Of a DNA stretch of 64,000 nucleotides, positions 45,729 through 53,872 are shown in pieces. Under the pieces are notes generated by a model that searched no databases, was not told the origin of the DNA, and was given only the letters and a program-made list of their open reading frames with translations. Source of the DNA: JAVBMU01 sp031552185. GTDB lineage: Bacteria > Actinomycetota > Actinomycetes > Actinomycetales > Cellulomonadaceae. The position numbers were made by a program, and so were the translations under genes. Where the stretch lies: positions 1 through 64,000 of the forward strand of contig JAVBMU010000031.1 in assembly GCA_031552185.1 (NCBI GenBank), read 5' to 3'. Each line of letters starts with the position of its first letter. The stretch's first letter is position 1.

Positions 45729-47762
45729 ATGCCCGAGATCCCGAAGCCCGAGAGCCACCCCAGCACCACATTCGGAGCCCCGGACGCCACCGGAAGCCTC
45801 GAGAACCTCTTGCGGGAGGAACGCCAGTTCCCGCCGAGCCCCGAGTTCGCCGCCCAGGCGAACGCGACCGCGGCCCTCTACGAGGAAGCCGCAGCCGACC
45901 GCCTCGCGTTCTGGGCCGGCCAGGCGCGCGAGTTGGTCAGTTGGCGGACGCCCTTCACCCAGACCCTCGACTGGTCCGACGCGCCCGTCGCGCGCTGGTT
46001 CGCCGACGGCAAGCTCAACGCCGCATACAACGCCGTGGACCGCCACGTCGAGGCCGGCCTGGGCGACCGGGTCGCGATCCACTTCGAGGGCGAACCGGGT
46101 GACACCCGCACCATCACGTACGCCGAGTTGCAGGCCGAGGTCGCCCGCGCAGCCAATGCCATGGCCGCCCTCGGCGTGCGCACCGGCGACCGCGTGGTGA
46201 TCTACCTGCCGATGATCCCGGAAGCCGTCATCGCCATGCTCGCCTGCGCCCGGCTCGGCGCGCCGCACTCGGTCGTCTTCGGCGGATTCTCCGCCGACGC
46301 CCTGCGCAGCCGGATCGCCGACGCCGAGGCCGCCCTCGTGATCACGGCCGACGGCGGATACCGCCGCGGCAAGCCGTCCGCGCTGAAGCCGGCCGTGGAC
46401 GAGGCCCTGGCCCCCCGCGAGGGGGAGCCCGAGACGACGGTCAAGCACGTCGTCGTCGTCCGCCGGACCGGACAGGACACCGCCTGGACGGAACACCGGG
46501 ACCTGTGGTGGGACGACGTCATGGCGCCCGCCGACCCGCGCCACGAGCCGGTCTGGGTCGACGCCGAACACCCGCTGTTCATCCTCTACACCAGCGGCAC
46601 CACCGGGAAGCCCAAGGGCATCCTGCACACCACCGGCGGGTACCTGACCCAGGTCGCGTACACCCACCTGAACGTCTTCGACCTCAAGCCCGAGACCGAC
46701 GTCTACTGGTGCACGGCGGACATCGGCTGGGTGACCGGACACTCGTACGTCACCTACGGTCCGCTGGTCAACGGCGCGACCCAGGTCATCTACGAGGGCA
46801 CCCCGGACAGCCCGCACCGCGGCCGATGGTGGGAGATCGTGCAGAAGTACGGCGTCTCGCTGCTGTACACGGCGCCCACGGCGATCCGCACCTGCATGAA
46901 GTGGGGCGACGACATCCCCGCCCAGTTCGACCTGTCGTCGCTGCGCGTCCTCGGCTCGGTCGGTGAGTCCATCAACCCCGAGGCCTGGATGTGGTACCGG
47001 CGCGTGATCGGCGGCGAGCGGGCGCCCATCGTGGACACCTGGTGGCAGACCGAGACCGGCGCCATGATGATCAGCCCGCTGCCCGGTGTCACCGCCACCA
47101 AGCCCGGCTCGGCGCAGCAGCCGCTGCCCGGGATCTCGGCCGACGTCGTCGACGACGAGGCCCGATCCGTGCCCAACGGCGCGGGCGGGTACCTGGTGCT
47201 GCGCGAGCCATGGCCCGCGATGCTGCGCGGCATCTGGGGCGACCGGACGCGCTACGAAGAGACCTACTGGTCCCGGTTCGCGGGGCTGTACTTCGCCGGC
47301 GACGGCGCCAAGCGGGACGAGGAGGGCGACATCTGGCTGCTCGGCCGGGTCGACGACGTCATGAATGTCTCCGGCCACCGGCTCTCCACCACCGAGATCG
47401 AGTCGGCGCTCGTCTCGCACGAGATCGTCGCCGAGGCGGCCGTCGTCGGCGCCACCGACGACATGACCGGGCAGGCCGTCGTCGCCTTCGTGATCCTGCG
47501 CGGCGCGCACACCGACCGCGCCGCCGACGAGGCGGGCTCGGCCGCGATCCAACTCGAGCTGCGCAACCACGTCGCCAAGGAGATCGGCCCGATCGCCAAG
47601 CCCAAGCGGATCCTCGTGGTGCCCGAGTTGCCGAAGACGCGGTCCGGCAAGATCATGCGCCGCCTGCTGCGCGACATCGCCGAGAACCGGACCGTCGGGG
47701 ACGCCAGCACGCTGGCCGACTCCTCGGTGATGGACCTGATCGCCCACGGGCTGACGAAGTAA
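45729..47762 (+). CDS. acs: Acetyl-CoA synthetase (AMP-forming)
   Basis: Acetate-activating enzyme of 677 residues forming acetyl-CoA, AMP and PPi. It has the adenylation motifs YTSGTTGKPKG, GEPGDTRTITY in the N-terminal domain, WWQTETG, YFAGDGAKRDEEGD, and the C-terminal PKTRSGKIMRR. That last motif carries the Lys that acetylation normally inactivates in this family. The start at 45729 (GAGG upstream) gives the usual length; a 25-residue longer frame exists. It corresponds to Rv3667 in the M. tuberculosis neighbourhood. PPi released could feed the H+-pyrophosphatase. Confidence 0.96.
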   Translation: MPEIPKPESHPSTTFGAPDATGSLENLLREERQFPPSPEFAAQANATAALYEEAAADRLAFWAGQARELVSWRTPFTQTLDWSDAPVARWFADGKLNAAYNAVDRHVEAGLGDRVAIHFEGEPGDTRTITYAELQAEVARAANAMAALGVRTGDRVVIYLPMIPEAVIAMLACARLGAPHSVVFGGFSADALRSRIADAEAALVITADGGYRRGKPSALKPAVDEALAPREGEPETTVKHVVVVRRTGQDTAWTEHRDLWWDDVMAPADPRHEPVWVDAEHPLFILYTSGTTGKPKGILHTTGGYLTQVAYTHLNVFDLKPETDVYWCTADIGWVTGHSYVTYGPLVNGATQVIYEGTPDSPHRGRWWEIVQKYGVSLLYTAPTAIRTCMKWGDDIPAQFDLSSLRVLGSVGESINPEAWMWYRRVIGGERAPIVDTWWQTETGAMMISPLPGVTATKPGSAQQPLPGISADVVDDEARSVPNGAGGYLVLREPWPAMLRGIWGDRTRYEETYWSRFAGLYFAGDGAKRDEEGDIWLLGRVDDVMNVSGHRLSTTEIESALVSHEIVAEAAVVGATDDMTGQAVVAFVILRGAHTDRAADEAGSAAIQLELRNHVAKEIGPIAKPKRILVVPELPKTRSGKIMRRLLRDIAENRTVGDASTLADSSVMDLIAHGLTK

Positions 47763-47776
47763 CGCCCGGCGCCCGG

Positions 47777-47808
47777 CGCCCGGCGCCCGCCCGGGCGGGC
47801 GCCGGGCG
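47777..47808. terminator. 32-bp perfect palindrome between convergent acs and GH32 genes
   Basis: Sixteen base pairs of perfect G/C dyad symmetry centred between 47792 and 47793, 15 bases after the acs stop and 19 before the end of the GH32 gene. It can fold as a long hairpin on either strand, so a bidirectional terminator is likely. Confidence 0.8.
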
Positions 47809-47826
47809 GGTCCGGCCGCTGCCGCC

Positions 47827-49380
47827 CTACCTCGTCGGCCGGACTGCCGCCGGCCGGACTGCCGCCGGCCGAACCGCCGCCGGCCAGCCGGTGTCCTCGA
47901 CGGCGACCCGCAACCGGGCCCGGCCGTCCCGGACGAAGGCAGCGGCGCGCTGCCAGGCCGCCCGCGGGTAGCGGTAGGACAGCGCGACGTCGTCGGCGAC
48001 GTACACCTCGACGACGTCACCGTCGAGCAGAACCCGCAGCTCGAGCGCCGACCCCGAGTCGGCGGCGGGCAGCAGGTCGGCCGCCGCGAGTTCCGGCCCC
48101 TCCACCTCGCGGTAGCGGCCGGCACCCCGCGTCAGGTCGGCCCAGAAGTCGTCGAGCGGCTGCGGCTCGGCGGTCAGCACGACTCGCCGGCGGCGCAGGT
48201 CGACCGTGAGTCGCAGGCCGGCGTCGGCGGCGCCGAGCAGGTCGAGTCCCACCGCGGCCGCGCCGGCATCCACCGCGCCGGCACCCACCGCGCCCCCTGC
48301 CCCGGGCACCTCGATCCCGAGGTGCACGACGCAGGATGCCGGCGCCCCCGAACCCAGGTCCACCGCCCGGCACCCGTCACCGGCGTCGACGTCGGCCGCA
48401 ACCACCGACCCGTCCGCTCGGCTCAGGGCTTCGCCCGGCTCCGTCAGGATCCCGGGCGCGGGCCGGACCACCAGCGTGCCCGCCGGGCCGGCGGTCGCGG
48501 GGGCGACCAGCCGCGGCAGGGCCATATCCCCGCCCCACAGCCAGCGCCGCGGGTCCGTCGTGACGTCGTGCACCCAGCCGAAGAAGGCGCGCCCGCCGGC
48601 CCACGGGGCGGACTTGGCCGCATACCAGCGGCGCCCGCCCAGGGCCTCCCGGGCCGGCGTGCGGAACGGGCCGCGGGGCGAGTCGGCGACCCGATAGATG
48701 GTCCCGACGGACTCCGAGAACCGGGAGAAGACGAGGTACCACAGCCCGTCCTCGCCGGGCCACAGCTCGGGGCACTCCGGGCAGTACGTCACGCCGGGCT
48801 CGTACAACGGCTCGGGTTCGACGGTCCAGGTCCGCAGGTCGGCCGAGGTCGCCAGGACGATGCAGCCGCGATGCCAGCCGGGGCCCTCGGCGCGGCGCGC
48901 CGCGATCAGCATCCACCACACCCCCTCGGCCTCGTTCCAGAACACGTAGGGGTCCCGCCAGTCGACGTCCTCGTAGCCGGCGACCGGCAGCAGGAGCGGG
49001 TTTTCGGGGACCCGGTCGAACGTGATCAGGTCTTGGCTCGTCGCCAGGCAGATCGACTGCGGACGCGCCGACTGCGGGTCGTGGCCGGTGTAGAAGAGGT
49101 AGTACTCGCCGTCGTGCTCGACCAGGGAGCCGGTCCAGATCCCGCCCGCATCGCAACTGCCCGGCGGGCCGGGGGCGATCGCGTCGGGCAGCGCCCGCCA
49201 CGTCACCAGGTCGTCACTCACCAGGTGTCGCCACGTGGTGCGGACTCGCTCGGGGTAGTCCAGGGTGCCCGGCGGCGAGGCGAGGTGGAACAGGTGCAGC
49301 GACCCATCGTGCGCGAACGGGATCGCGTCGCCGGCGGCGGCGGCGGATCGCCGGTAGGGCGGCGGGCTCTTCGGTGCCAT
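47827..49380 (-). CDS. Glycoside hydrolase family 32-like enzyme (fructofuranosidase type)
   Basis: Five-bladed propeller hydrolase of about 517 residues. The N-terminal GDAIPFAHDGSLHLFHL replaces the classic WMNDPNG block, with its Asp the probable nucleophile. DVDWRDPYVFWNE supplies the RDP motif, and YCPECPELW the acid/base Glu (EC motif). A beta-sandwich C-terminal domain ends in a short AAVRP repeat. GH32 enzymes cleave beta-fructofuranosides. No signal peptide is seen, so it would act on imported sugar inside the cell. The ATG at 49380 has AGGAG upstream. It is the last gene of the sugar-uptake operon. Confidence 0.85.
   Translation of the reverse strand: MAPKSPPPYRRSAAAAGDAIPFAHDGSLHLFHLASPPGTLDYPERVRTTWRHLVSDDLVTWRALPDAIAPGPPGSCDAGGIWTGSLVEHDGEYYLFYTGHDPQSARPQSICLATSQDLITFDRVPENPLLLPVAGYEDVDWRDPYVFWNEAEGVWWMLIAARRAEGPGWHRGCIVLATSADLRTWTVEPEPLYEPGVTYCPECPELWPGEDGLWYLVFSRFSESVGTIYRVADSPRGPFRTPAREALGGRRWYAAKSAPWAGGRAFFGWVHDVTTDPRRWLWGGDMALPRLVAPATAGPAGTLVVRPAPGILTEPGEALSRADGSVVAADVDAGDGCRAVDLGSGAPASCVVHLGIEVPGAGGAVGAGAVDAGAAAVGLDLLGAADAGLRLTVDLRRRRVVLTAEPQPLDDFWADLTRGAGRYREVEGPELAAADLLPAADSGSALELRVLLDGDVVEVYVADDVALSYRYPRAAWQRAAAFVRDGRARLRVAVEDTGWPAAVRPAAVRPAAVRPTR
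47837..47882 (-). repeat. 15-bp tandem repeat, three units (AAVRP coding)
   Basis: Three 15-bp units at the 3' end of the GH32 gene lengthen its C-terminus by AAVRP repeats. The third unit has one change. Confidence 0.75.
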
Positions 49381-49409
49381 GGTCAACTCCTTCGCTGTCC
49401 TGGTGCTGT

Positions 49410-50060
49410 TCAGCTCTGATCCAGCCGGACGACGACGTCCGCCCGGGATCGGCAGCGGGCGATCCGCCGGGCGTTAACCTCGTCCACCGTGTCCACCCAG
49501 TCGCGCGCCGCGGCGGGGTCCTTGCCGAAGCGGACGTGCCGGGCGATCAGGCGCTCGCGCCGCAGGGCGTCGGCCACCTCGCAGAACCACACCTCGTCCA
49601 GGTGGCCGCGCGCAGCCGCCCAGGCCGGCTCCTCGTCCAGCAGGTAATTGCCCTCGGTCACGACGACGCGGGCACCGGGCAGCACCGGGATCGCGCCCGC
49701 GATGGGCTGCTCGATCGTCCGCTCGAAGCTCGGCGCGTAGACGGTGCTGCCGTCGTCGGCGGCGATCCGGGCCAGCAGCGCCGCGTAGCCGGCGCCGTCG
49801 AAGGTATCGATCGCCCCCTTGCGCTCCCGCCGGCCGAGCCGGTCCAACTCCACGTCCGCGAGGTGGAAGCCGTCCATCGGCACGAGAACGGCCGGCTCCG
49901 GCGACCCGAACCGGTCGACGATCCCCGCGGCGAGCGTCGACTTGCCGGCGCCCGGCAGCCCGACAATCCCGACGATCGCCCGCGCCCCGCCTGCCGCCAA
50001 CCCCTCGACCCGCTCGACCAGCCGGTCGAGCGCGTCCGGCCCCTGGAATGTCGTGGTCAC
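49410..50060 (-). CDS. FrcK-like P-loop sugar/nucleoside kinase
   Basis: Kinase of 216 residues in the pantothenate/uridine-kinase-like family. It has Walker A GIVGLPGAGKSTLAAGI, VPMDGFHLADVELDRLGRRERKGAIDTFDGAG and VTEGNYLL. Related kinases (FrcK) accompany the FrcBCA fructose importer of rhizobia, and here too the gene sits in an importer operon. Phosphorylation of a ketohexose is the likely role. GTG 50060 is chosen because GAGGAGG lies six bases upstream. Confidence 0.85.
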   Translation of the reverse strand: MTTTFQGPDALDRLVERVEGLAAGGARAIVGIVGLPGAGKSTLAAGIVDRFGSPEPAVLVPMDGFHLADVELDRLGRRERKGAIDTFDGAGYAALLARIAADDGSTVYAPSFERTIEQPIAGAIPVLPGARVVVTEGNYLLDEEPAWAAARGHLDEVWFCEVADALRRERLIARHVRFGKDPAAARDWVDTVDEVNARRIARCRSRADVVVRLDQS

Positions 50061-50071
50061 GGCGGGCCTCC

Positions 50072-50962
50072 TCAACGTACCGAGGCGAGTTGGGCGGCGG
50101 CCTCCACCTGGGCGGCGAGGTAGCGCCGGGCGTGCCCGGCGAGGTCCGCGCCGTCGTGCCACAGGTTCCGCCACACGGCCAGGTCGGCCGAGAGCCGTTC
50201 GGCGACCACGGCCGAGGAGAACGACTCGAAGGTGATCGGCCCCCGGTAGCCGACGTCCGCGAGGGCGTGGAAGAAGCCGGTGAAGTCGATATGCCCGGAC
50301 CCGAGGTAGCCGCGGTGGTTCTCCCCGATGTGGATGTAGCCGAGGCGGTCGCCGACCAGCCGCACGGGCCGGGCGAAGTCGTCCTCCTCGATGTTCATGT
50401 GGTACGTGTCGAGGTGGATCACGACGTTGTCGGCGCCGATGTCGTCGGCGAGACGGAGCGCCTGGGCGGCCGTGTTGACGACGTTCGTCTCGTACCGGTT
50501 GCAGATCTCGATCCCGAGGTCGACGCCGAGCCCGCGGGCGTGCCCGGCGAGGTCGCGCAGCGCCGCGACGGCGTTTGCCCGCCCGGCGGCGGTCAACGGC
50601 CCGGGGTATTTGCCGAGCGCCGAGTAAAGCGCGCCGGTGAGCAGCCGCCCGCCCAGGCCGGCGGTCGCCGCCAGCGAGTCGGCGAGCAGGCTCACCCCGC
50701 GATCGACGACGTCGGGGTCGTCCGACGAGACATCGGCGTCGAAGGCCAGCCCGCGCGAGCAGACCACGCCCAGCCCGGCCGCCCGGAGCCGATCGCGGGT
50801 CCGGGCGATGTCGAGCCGCGCGAGGTCGTGCAGCGAGAGTTCGAGGAGGTCGTAGCCGGCCCCCGTGGCCCCGCCGATCGCGGCATCGATGCCGGCCTCC
50901 GTCGTGTCGCCGGCCCACACGAGCGCGTGGACGCCGAGCGGGTTACGCGTGAATCCGGTCAT
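50072..50962 (-). CDS. Sugar epimerase of the D-tagatose/D-psicose 3-epimerase family
   Basis: TIM-barrel (AP-endonuclease-2-like) enzyme of 296 residues. Family hallmarks are FTRNPLGVHALVWAGD, EICNRYETNVVNTAAQAL (first metal-binding Glu), HLDTYHMNIEE (Asp/His), YIHIGENHRGYLGSGHIDF (His, substrate Arg) and ITFESFSS (second Glu). The family interconverts D-fructose with D-psicose and D-tagatose with D-sorbose, using Mn/Mg/Co. The ATG at 50962 has AGGAGG eight bases upstream. The gene lies between the nucleoside hydrolase and the kinase in one operon. Confidence 0.9.
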   Translation of the reverse strand: MTGFTRNPLGVHALVWAGDTTEAGIDAAIGGATGAGYDLLELSLHDLARLDIARTRDRLRAAGLGVVCSRGLAFDADVSSDDPDVVDRGVSLLADSLAATAGLGGRLLTGALYSALGKYPGPLTAAGRANAVAALRDLAGHARGLGVDLGIEICNRYETNVVNTAAQALRLADDIGADNVVIHLDTYHMNIEEDDFARPVRLVGDRLGYIHIGENHRGYLGSGHIDFTGFFHALADVGYRGPITFESFSSAVVAERLSADLAVWRNLWHDGADLAGHARRYLAAQVEAAAQLASVR

Positions 50963-50984
50963 GTCAGGTCCCTCCTGGGTCAAG

Positions 50985-51012
50985 CGTCGGGCCGTGCGGA
51001 CACGGCCCGACG
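50985..51012 (-). terminator. Intercistronic 12-bp stem-loop in the sugar operon
   Basis: Arms 50985-50996 and 51001-51012 pair perfectly around the loop CGGA, just after the nucleoside hydrolase stop and before the epimerase ribosome site. It is likely an attenuator or mRNA-stability element rather than the operon's end. Confidence 0.65.
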
Positions 51013-51019
51013 GGGCCGC

Positions 51020-51982
51020 CTACAACCGGTGGATCGTGCGCAGCACGTGGTCGACGGCGGCGGTGCCGTCGACCTCGGTCATGACGTGCACGATCGGATC
51101 GTCGGGCCCGCCGCGGAGCGTGCGTCCGCGCTGGGGTCCGTCCAGTTCGATCCGCAGCGGCATGTCCTCGAAGACGCCGTCGTGCCGCCCGGCGGCCACG
51201 ACGACGGCGAGCGGGTCGTAGAGCACGCAGCCATCGCCCCAGTGGAACATCGGGGCATCGAGGTAGGTCGCGCACACGTCCTGCAGCAGTCTGCCGGCGG
51301 GGCTCGTCGGTGCGAGCGCCCTGATCGTGTCCGCCGCGAGGATCGTCCCGGTCGCCGGGTTGGTCACGTCCAGGCCCACCATCGTCAGGTCGATCCCCGA
51401 GCCGAGGACGACGGCGGCGGCTTGCGGGTCGAAGTACATGTTGCATTCGGCGACCGGAGTGATGTTGCCGGCGCCGTAGGTGGGTTCCAGGCCCAGGCCG
51501 CCGCCCATGTACACGATCGAGCGGATCTCGGCGGCGAGTGTCGGGTCGACGGCGAGCGCCTGGGCGACGTTTGTCTGCGGGCCGATGGCGACGATCGTCA
51601 CCTCGCCCGGACGGTCATGCACGGTCCGGCGAATGAGGTCCACGGCGCTCGGCCACGGCCCGGGATCGGGCAGCGGAATCCGCCCGGCCCGCCCCCGCGG
51701 CCCGCGGTAGGCCTCGACCAGGATCGGATCCAGCACCCCGGACAGCGGCCGGTCGGAGCCGACGCCGATCGGGATGTCCGGGCGCCCGGCCGCCGCGAGG
51801 ACCGCGGCGGCGCCGCGGGCGGCGAGCGCGGGCGGACAGTTCCCGAAGGTCGTGGTGACGGCCACCAGGTCCAGCCGCGGCTCGCCCAGGGCGTACAGCA
51901 GAGCAATCGGATCGTCGGCGTCCGAACCCGGCACCCCCACTCCGGGGTCGGTATCGATGATGATCGGGATGCGCTCGCTCAC
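51020..51982 (-). CDS. Nucleoside hydrolase (IunH family)
   Basis: N-ribohydrolase-family protein of 320 residues. The metal site is IIDTDPGVGVPGSDADDPIALLYAL, followed by VAIGPQTNVAQAL, VYMGGGLG and VAECNMYFDPQAAAVVL. The position that carries the catalytic His in inosine-uridine hydrolases (HDPLA) is Tyr here (LYDPLAVV, Y255), so leaving-group activation or substrate may differ. GTG 51982 overlaps the ABC ATPase stop (GTGA) and follows GGAGGAG. Within a sugar-import operon it would release a sugar from a nucleoside or N-glycoside. Confidence 0.9.
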   Translation of the reverse strand: MSERIPIIIDTDPGVGVPGSDADDPIALLYALGEPRLDLVAVTTTFGNCPPALAARGAAAVLAAAGRPDIPIGVGSDRPLSGVLDPILVEAYRGPRGRAGRIPLPDPGPWPSAVDLIRRTVHDRPGEVTIVAIGPQTNVAQALAVDPTLAAEIRSIVYMGGGLGLEPTYGAGNITPVAECNMYFDPQAAAVVLGSGIDLTMVGLDVTNPATGTILAADTIRALAPTSPAGRLLQDVCATYLDAPMFHWGDGCVLYDPLAVVVAAGRHDGVFEDMPLRIELDGPQRGRTLRGGPDDPIVHVMTEVDGTAAVDHVLRTIHRL

Positions 51983-52767
51983 CGCGACTCCTCCTTCGTG
52001 GCGCCGGTCATGATGGCCACCGCGTCGGCCGGGGTGTGCGTCGCGGGCGAGATCACCGCGGCCAGGCGGCCCAGCCGCAGGACCTCGATCCGGTCGGCGA
52101 CGCCGAAGACGTCCGGCATGTTGTGGCTGATCATGATGACCCCCAGGCCCCGCTCGCGCAGTTGCCGCACGACGTCCAGCACCTGGCCCGTCTCGCGCAC
52201 CCCGAGCGCCGCCGTCGGTTCGTCCAGGACGACGATCCGGCTGCCGAACGCCACCGCGCGGGCGATGGCGACGGCCTGCCGCTGGCCGCCGGACAGTGTC
52301 TCCACCAATTGGGAGATGTCCTGCACGGTCCGGATGCCCAGGGCCGCCACCTTCTCGGCCGCCTGCCGGCGCATCTCCCGGTGGTCGAGCAGGCGCAACG
52401 CCCGCCCGGCCGGCCCGGCCCGGCGCACCTCGCGGCCGAGGAAGAGGTTGGCCGTGATATCGAGGTCCGGCGCCAGCGACAGCGACTGGTAGACCGTCTC
52501 GATGCCGACCGCCCGCGCGTCCTGCGGCCGGCGCATCCGCACCGGCTGCCCGTCCACCCGGATCTCGCCGACGTCGGGCGTCAGCGCGCCGGTGAGGCAC
52601 TTGATCAGCGTCGACTTGCCGGCCCCGTTGTCCCCGATCACGGCGAGCACCTCGCCGGCGAACAGATCGAGATCGACGCCGTCGAGCGCCACCACGGGAC
52701 CGAACGTCTTCACGATGCCGCGGGCCGACAGGATCGGGCCGGCCGCGGACTCGACGGGGCCGCTCAT
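51979..52767 (-). CDS. Sugar ABC transporter ATP-binding protein (single-domain, FrcA-like)
   Basis: ATPase of 262 residues: Walker A GDNGAGKSTLIK, Q-loop ETVYQSLSLAP, signature LSGGQRQAVAIARAV, Walker B IVVLDEPTAALG, and His switch MISHN. Unlike RbsA/XylG it has only one ATPase domain, as in FrcA. It starts at an ATGA overlap with the permease gene and ends at a GTGA overlap with the nucleoside hydrolase gene. Confidence 0.94.
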   Translation of the reverse strand: MSGPVESAAGPILSARGIVKTFGPVVALDGVDLDLFAGEVLAVIGDNGAGKSTLIKCLTGALTPDVGEIRVDGQPVRMRRPQDARAVGIETVYQSLSLAPDLDITANLFLGREVRRAGPAGRALRLLDHREMRRQAAEKVAALGIRTVQDISQLVETLSGGQRQAVAIARAVAFGSRIVVLDEPTAALGVRETGQVLDVVRQLRERGLGVIMISHNMPDVFGVADRIEVLRLGRLAAVISPATHTPADAVAIMTGATKEESR

Positions 52768-53795
52768 CGTCTTCCTCCGCTGCTGCGAATCCACTGGTCC
52801 AGCGCCACGGCCGCGATGATCAACACGCCGACCGCCAGGGTCTGGTAGAGCACGTCCACCCGCGCCAGGGACAACCCGTTGCGGAAGACACCCACGGTCA
52901 CGGCGCCCAGGAACGTGCCCAGCAGCCGGCCGCGGCCGCCGAAGAGACTGGTTCCGCCGATGACCACGGCAGTGATCGAGTCCAGGTTGACGTCGACCGC
53001 CGTGCTCGTCGTCGCCGCGTTGTTCCGGCCGATCAGGACCCACGCGGACAGGGCGACGAGCACCCCGGCGACGAGGTAGACCGAGAGCAGCACGCGCCGT
53101 TCCCGGACCCCGGACAACTCGGCGGCGGACGGATCGCTACCCACGGCATAGACGTGCGTCCCCCAGGCGGTGTGCCGCAGGACGGCGCCCATCACCACGT
53201 ACATGGCGATCATCAGCACGACGCCGGTGGTCAGCCGGAAGGGGCCGATCGGGAAGGCGGTCGCCGTCCAGGTGAGGAACGATCCGAGGTCGTCACCCTG
53301 GACCGACCTGCCGTGGCTCATCAGGAGCGCCAGGGCGGTGAAGATGCTCAGGGTACCGAGCGTCGTGATGAACGGCGGCAGCCGGACGTACGCGACGAGC
53401 ACGCCGTTGCCGAGACCCGCCGCCATCGCGACCCCCAGCCCGAGGAGGAACGCCACCGCACTGGGCAGGTGCGCGAGCCCGGCGAGGCTGCCCATCACCA
53501 TCGAGACGAAGACCATCAGCGCCCCGACGGACAGATCGATGCCGGCGGTGAGAATCACGAGAGTCTGACCAACGGCCAGCGCCCCGACGATCGCGACCTG
53601 CTGCAGCACGAGCGACAGATTCGCCGGCGTGCCGAACCGGGGGTTCGCGAACTGGAAGACGATGCCCGCGATGAGCAGCACCACAAGTGGGCTGATCTCG
53701 GGGCGTCGGTGCAGGAGGCGCTGCACGCGTTGGGCGGGGGTCAACGGCCGACGTCGGAATGCCTCCGCCGCGGTGACCGCTTGGTTGGTCGCCAT
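52764..53795 (-). CDS. Sugar ABC transporter permease (RbsC/FrcC-like)
   Basis: Membrane permease of 343 residues with about ten helices. The family signature is VGQTLVILTAGIDLSVGALMVF, with ITAVVIGGTSLFGGRGRLLGTFLGA near the end. It is part of a carbohydrate-uptake-2 importer with the adjacent ATPase and binding protein. A strong hairpin separates it from the binding-protein gene upstream. Confidence 0.94.
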   Translation of the reverse strand: MATNQAVTAAEAFRRRPLTPAQRVQRLLHRRPEISPLVVLLIAGIVFQFANPRFGTPANLSLVLQQVAIVGALAVGQTLVILTAGIDLSVGALMVFVSMVMGSLAGLAHLPSAVAFLLGLGVAMAAGLGNGVLVAYVRLPPFITTLGTLSIFTALALLMSHGRSVQGDDLGSFLTWTATAFPIGPFRLTTGVVLMIAMYVVMGAVLRHTAWGTHVYAVGSDPSAAELSGVRERRVLLSVYLVAGVLVALSAWVLIGRNNAATTSTAVDVNLDSITAVVIGGTSLFGGRGRLLGTFLGAVTVGVFRNGLSLARVDVLYQTLAVGVLIIAAVALDQWIRSSGGRR

Positions 53796-53826
53796 CCTCG
53801 CCGCTCTCCCTTCTCGTCCGGGCCCG

Positions 53827-53853
53827 GCCGGCGGGCCCGACGGGCCCGCCGGC
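53827..53853 (-). terminator. Perfect 12-bp stem, 3-base loop hairpin after the binding-protein gene
   Basis: Arms 53827-53838 and 53842-53853 pair completely around the loop GAC. It lies between the binding-protein stop and the permease start. In ABC importer operons such a hairpin typically keeps the binding protein more abundant than the membrane parts. Confidence 0.75.
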
Positions 53854-53872
53854 TCACGTCAGGAGCGGTTGC

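Noticed and set aside
45702..48125. 807-codon minus-strand frame
   Set aside because: Antisense of acs running into the GH32 gene in a different frame; both plus and minus real genes are well supported.
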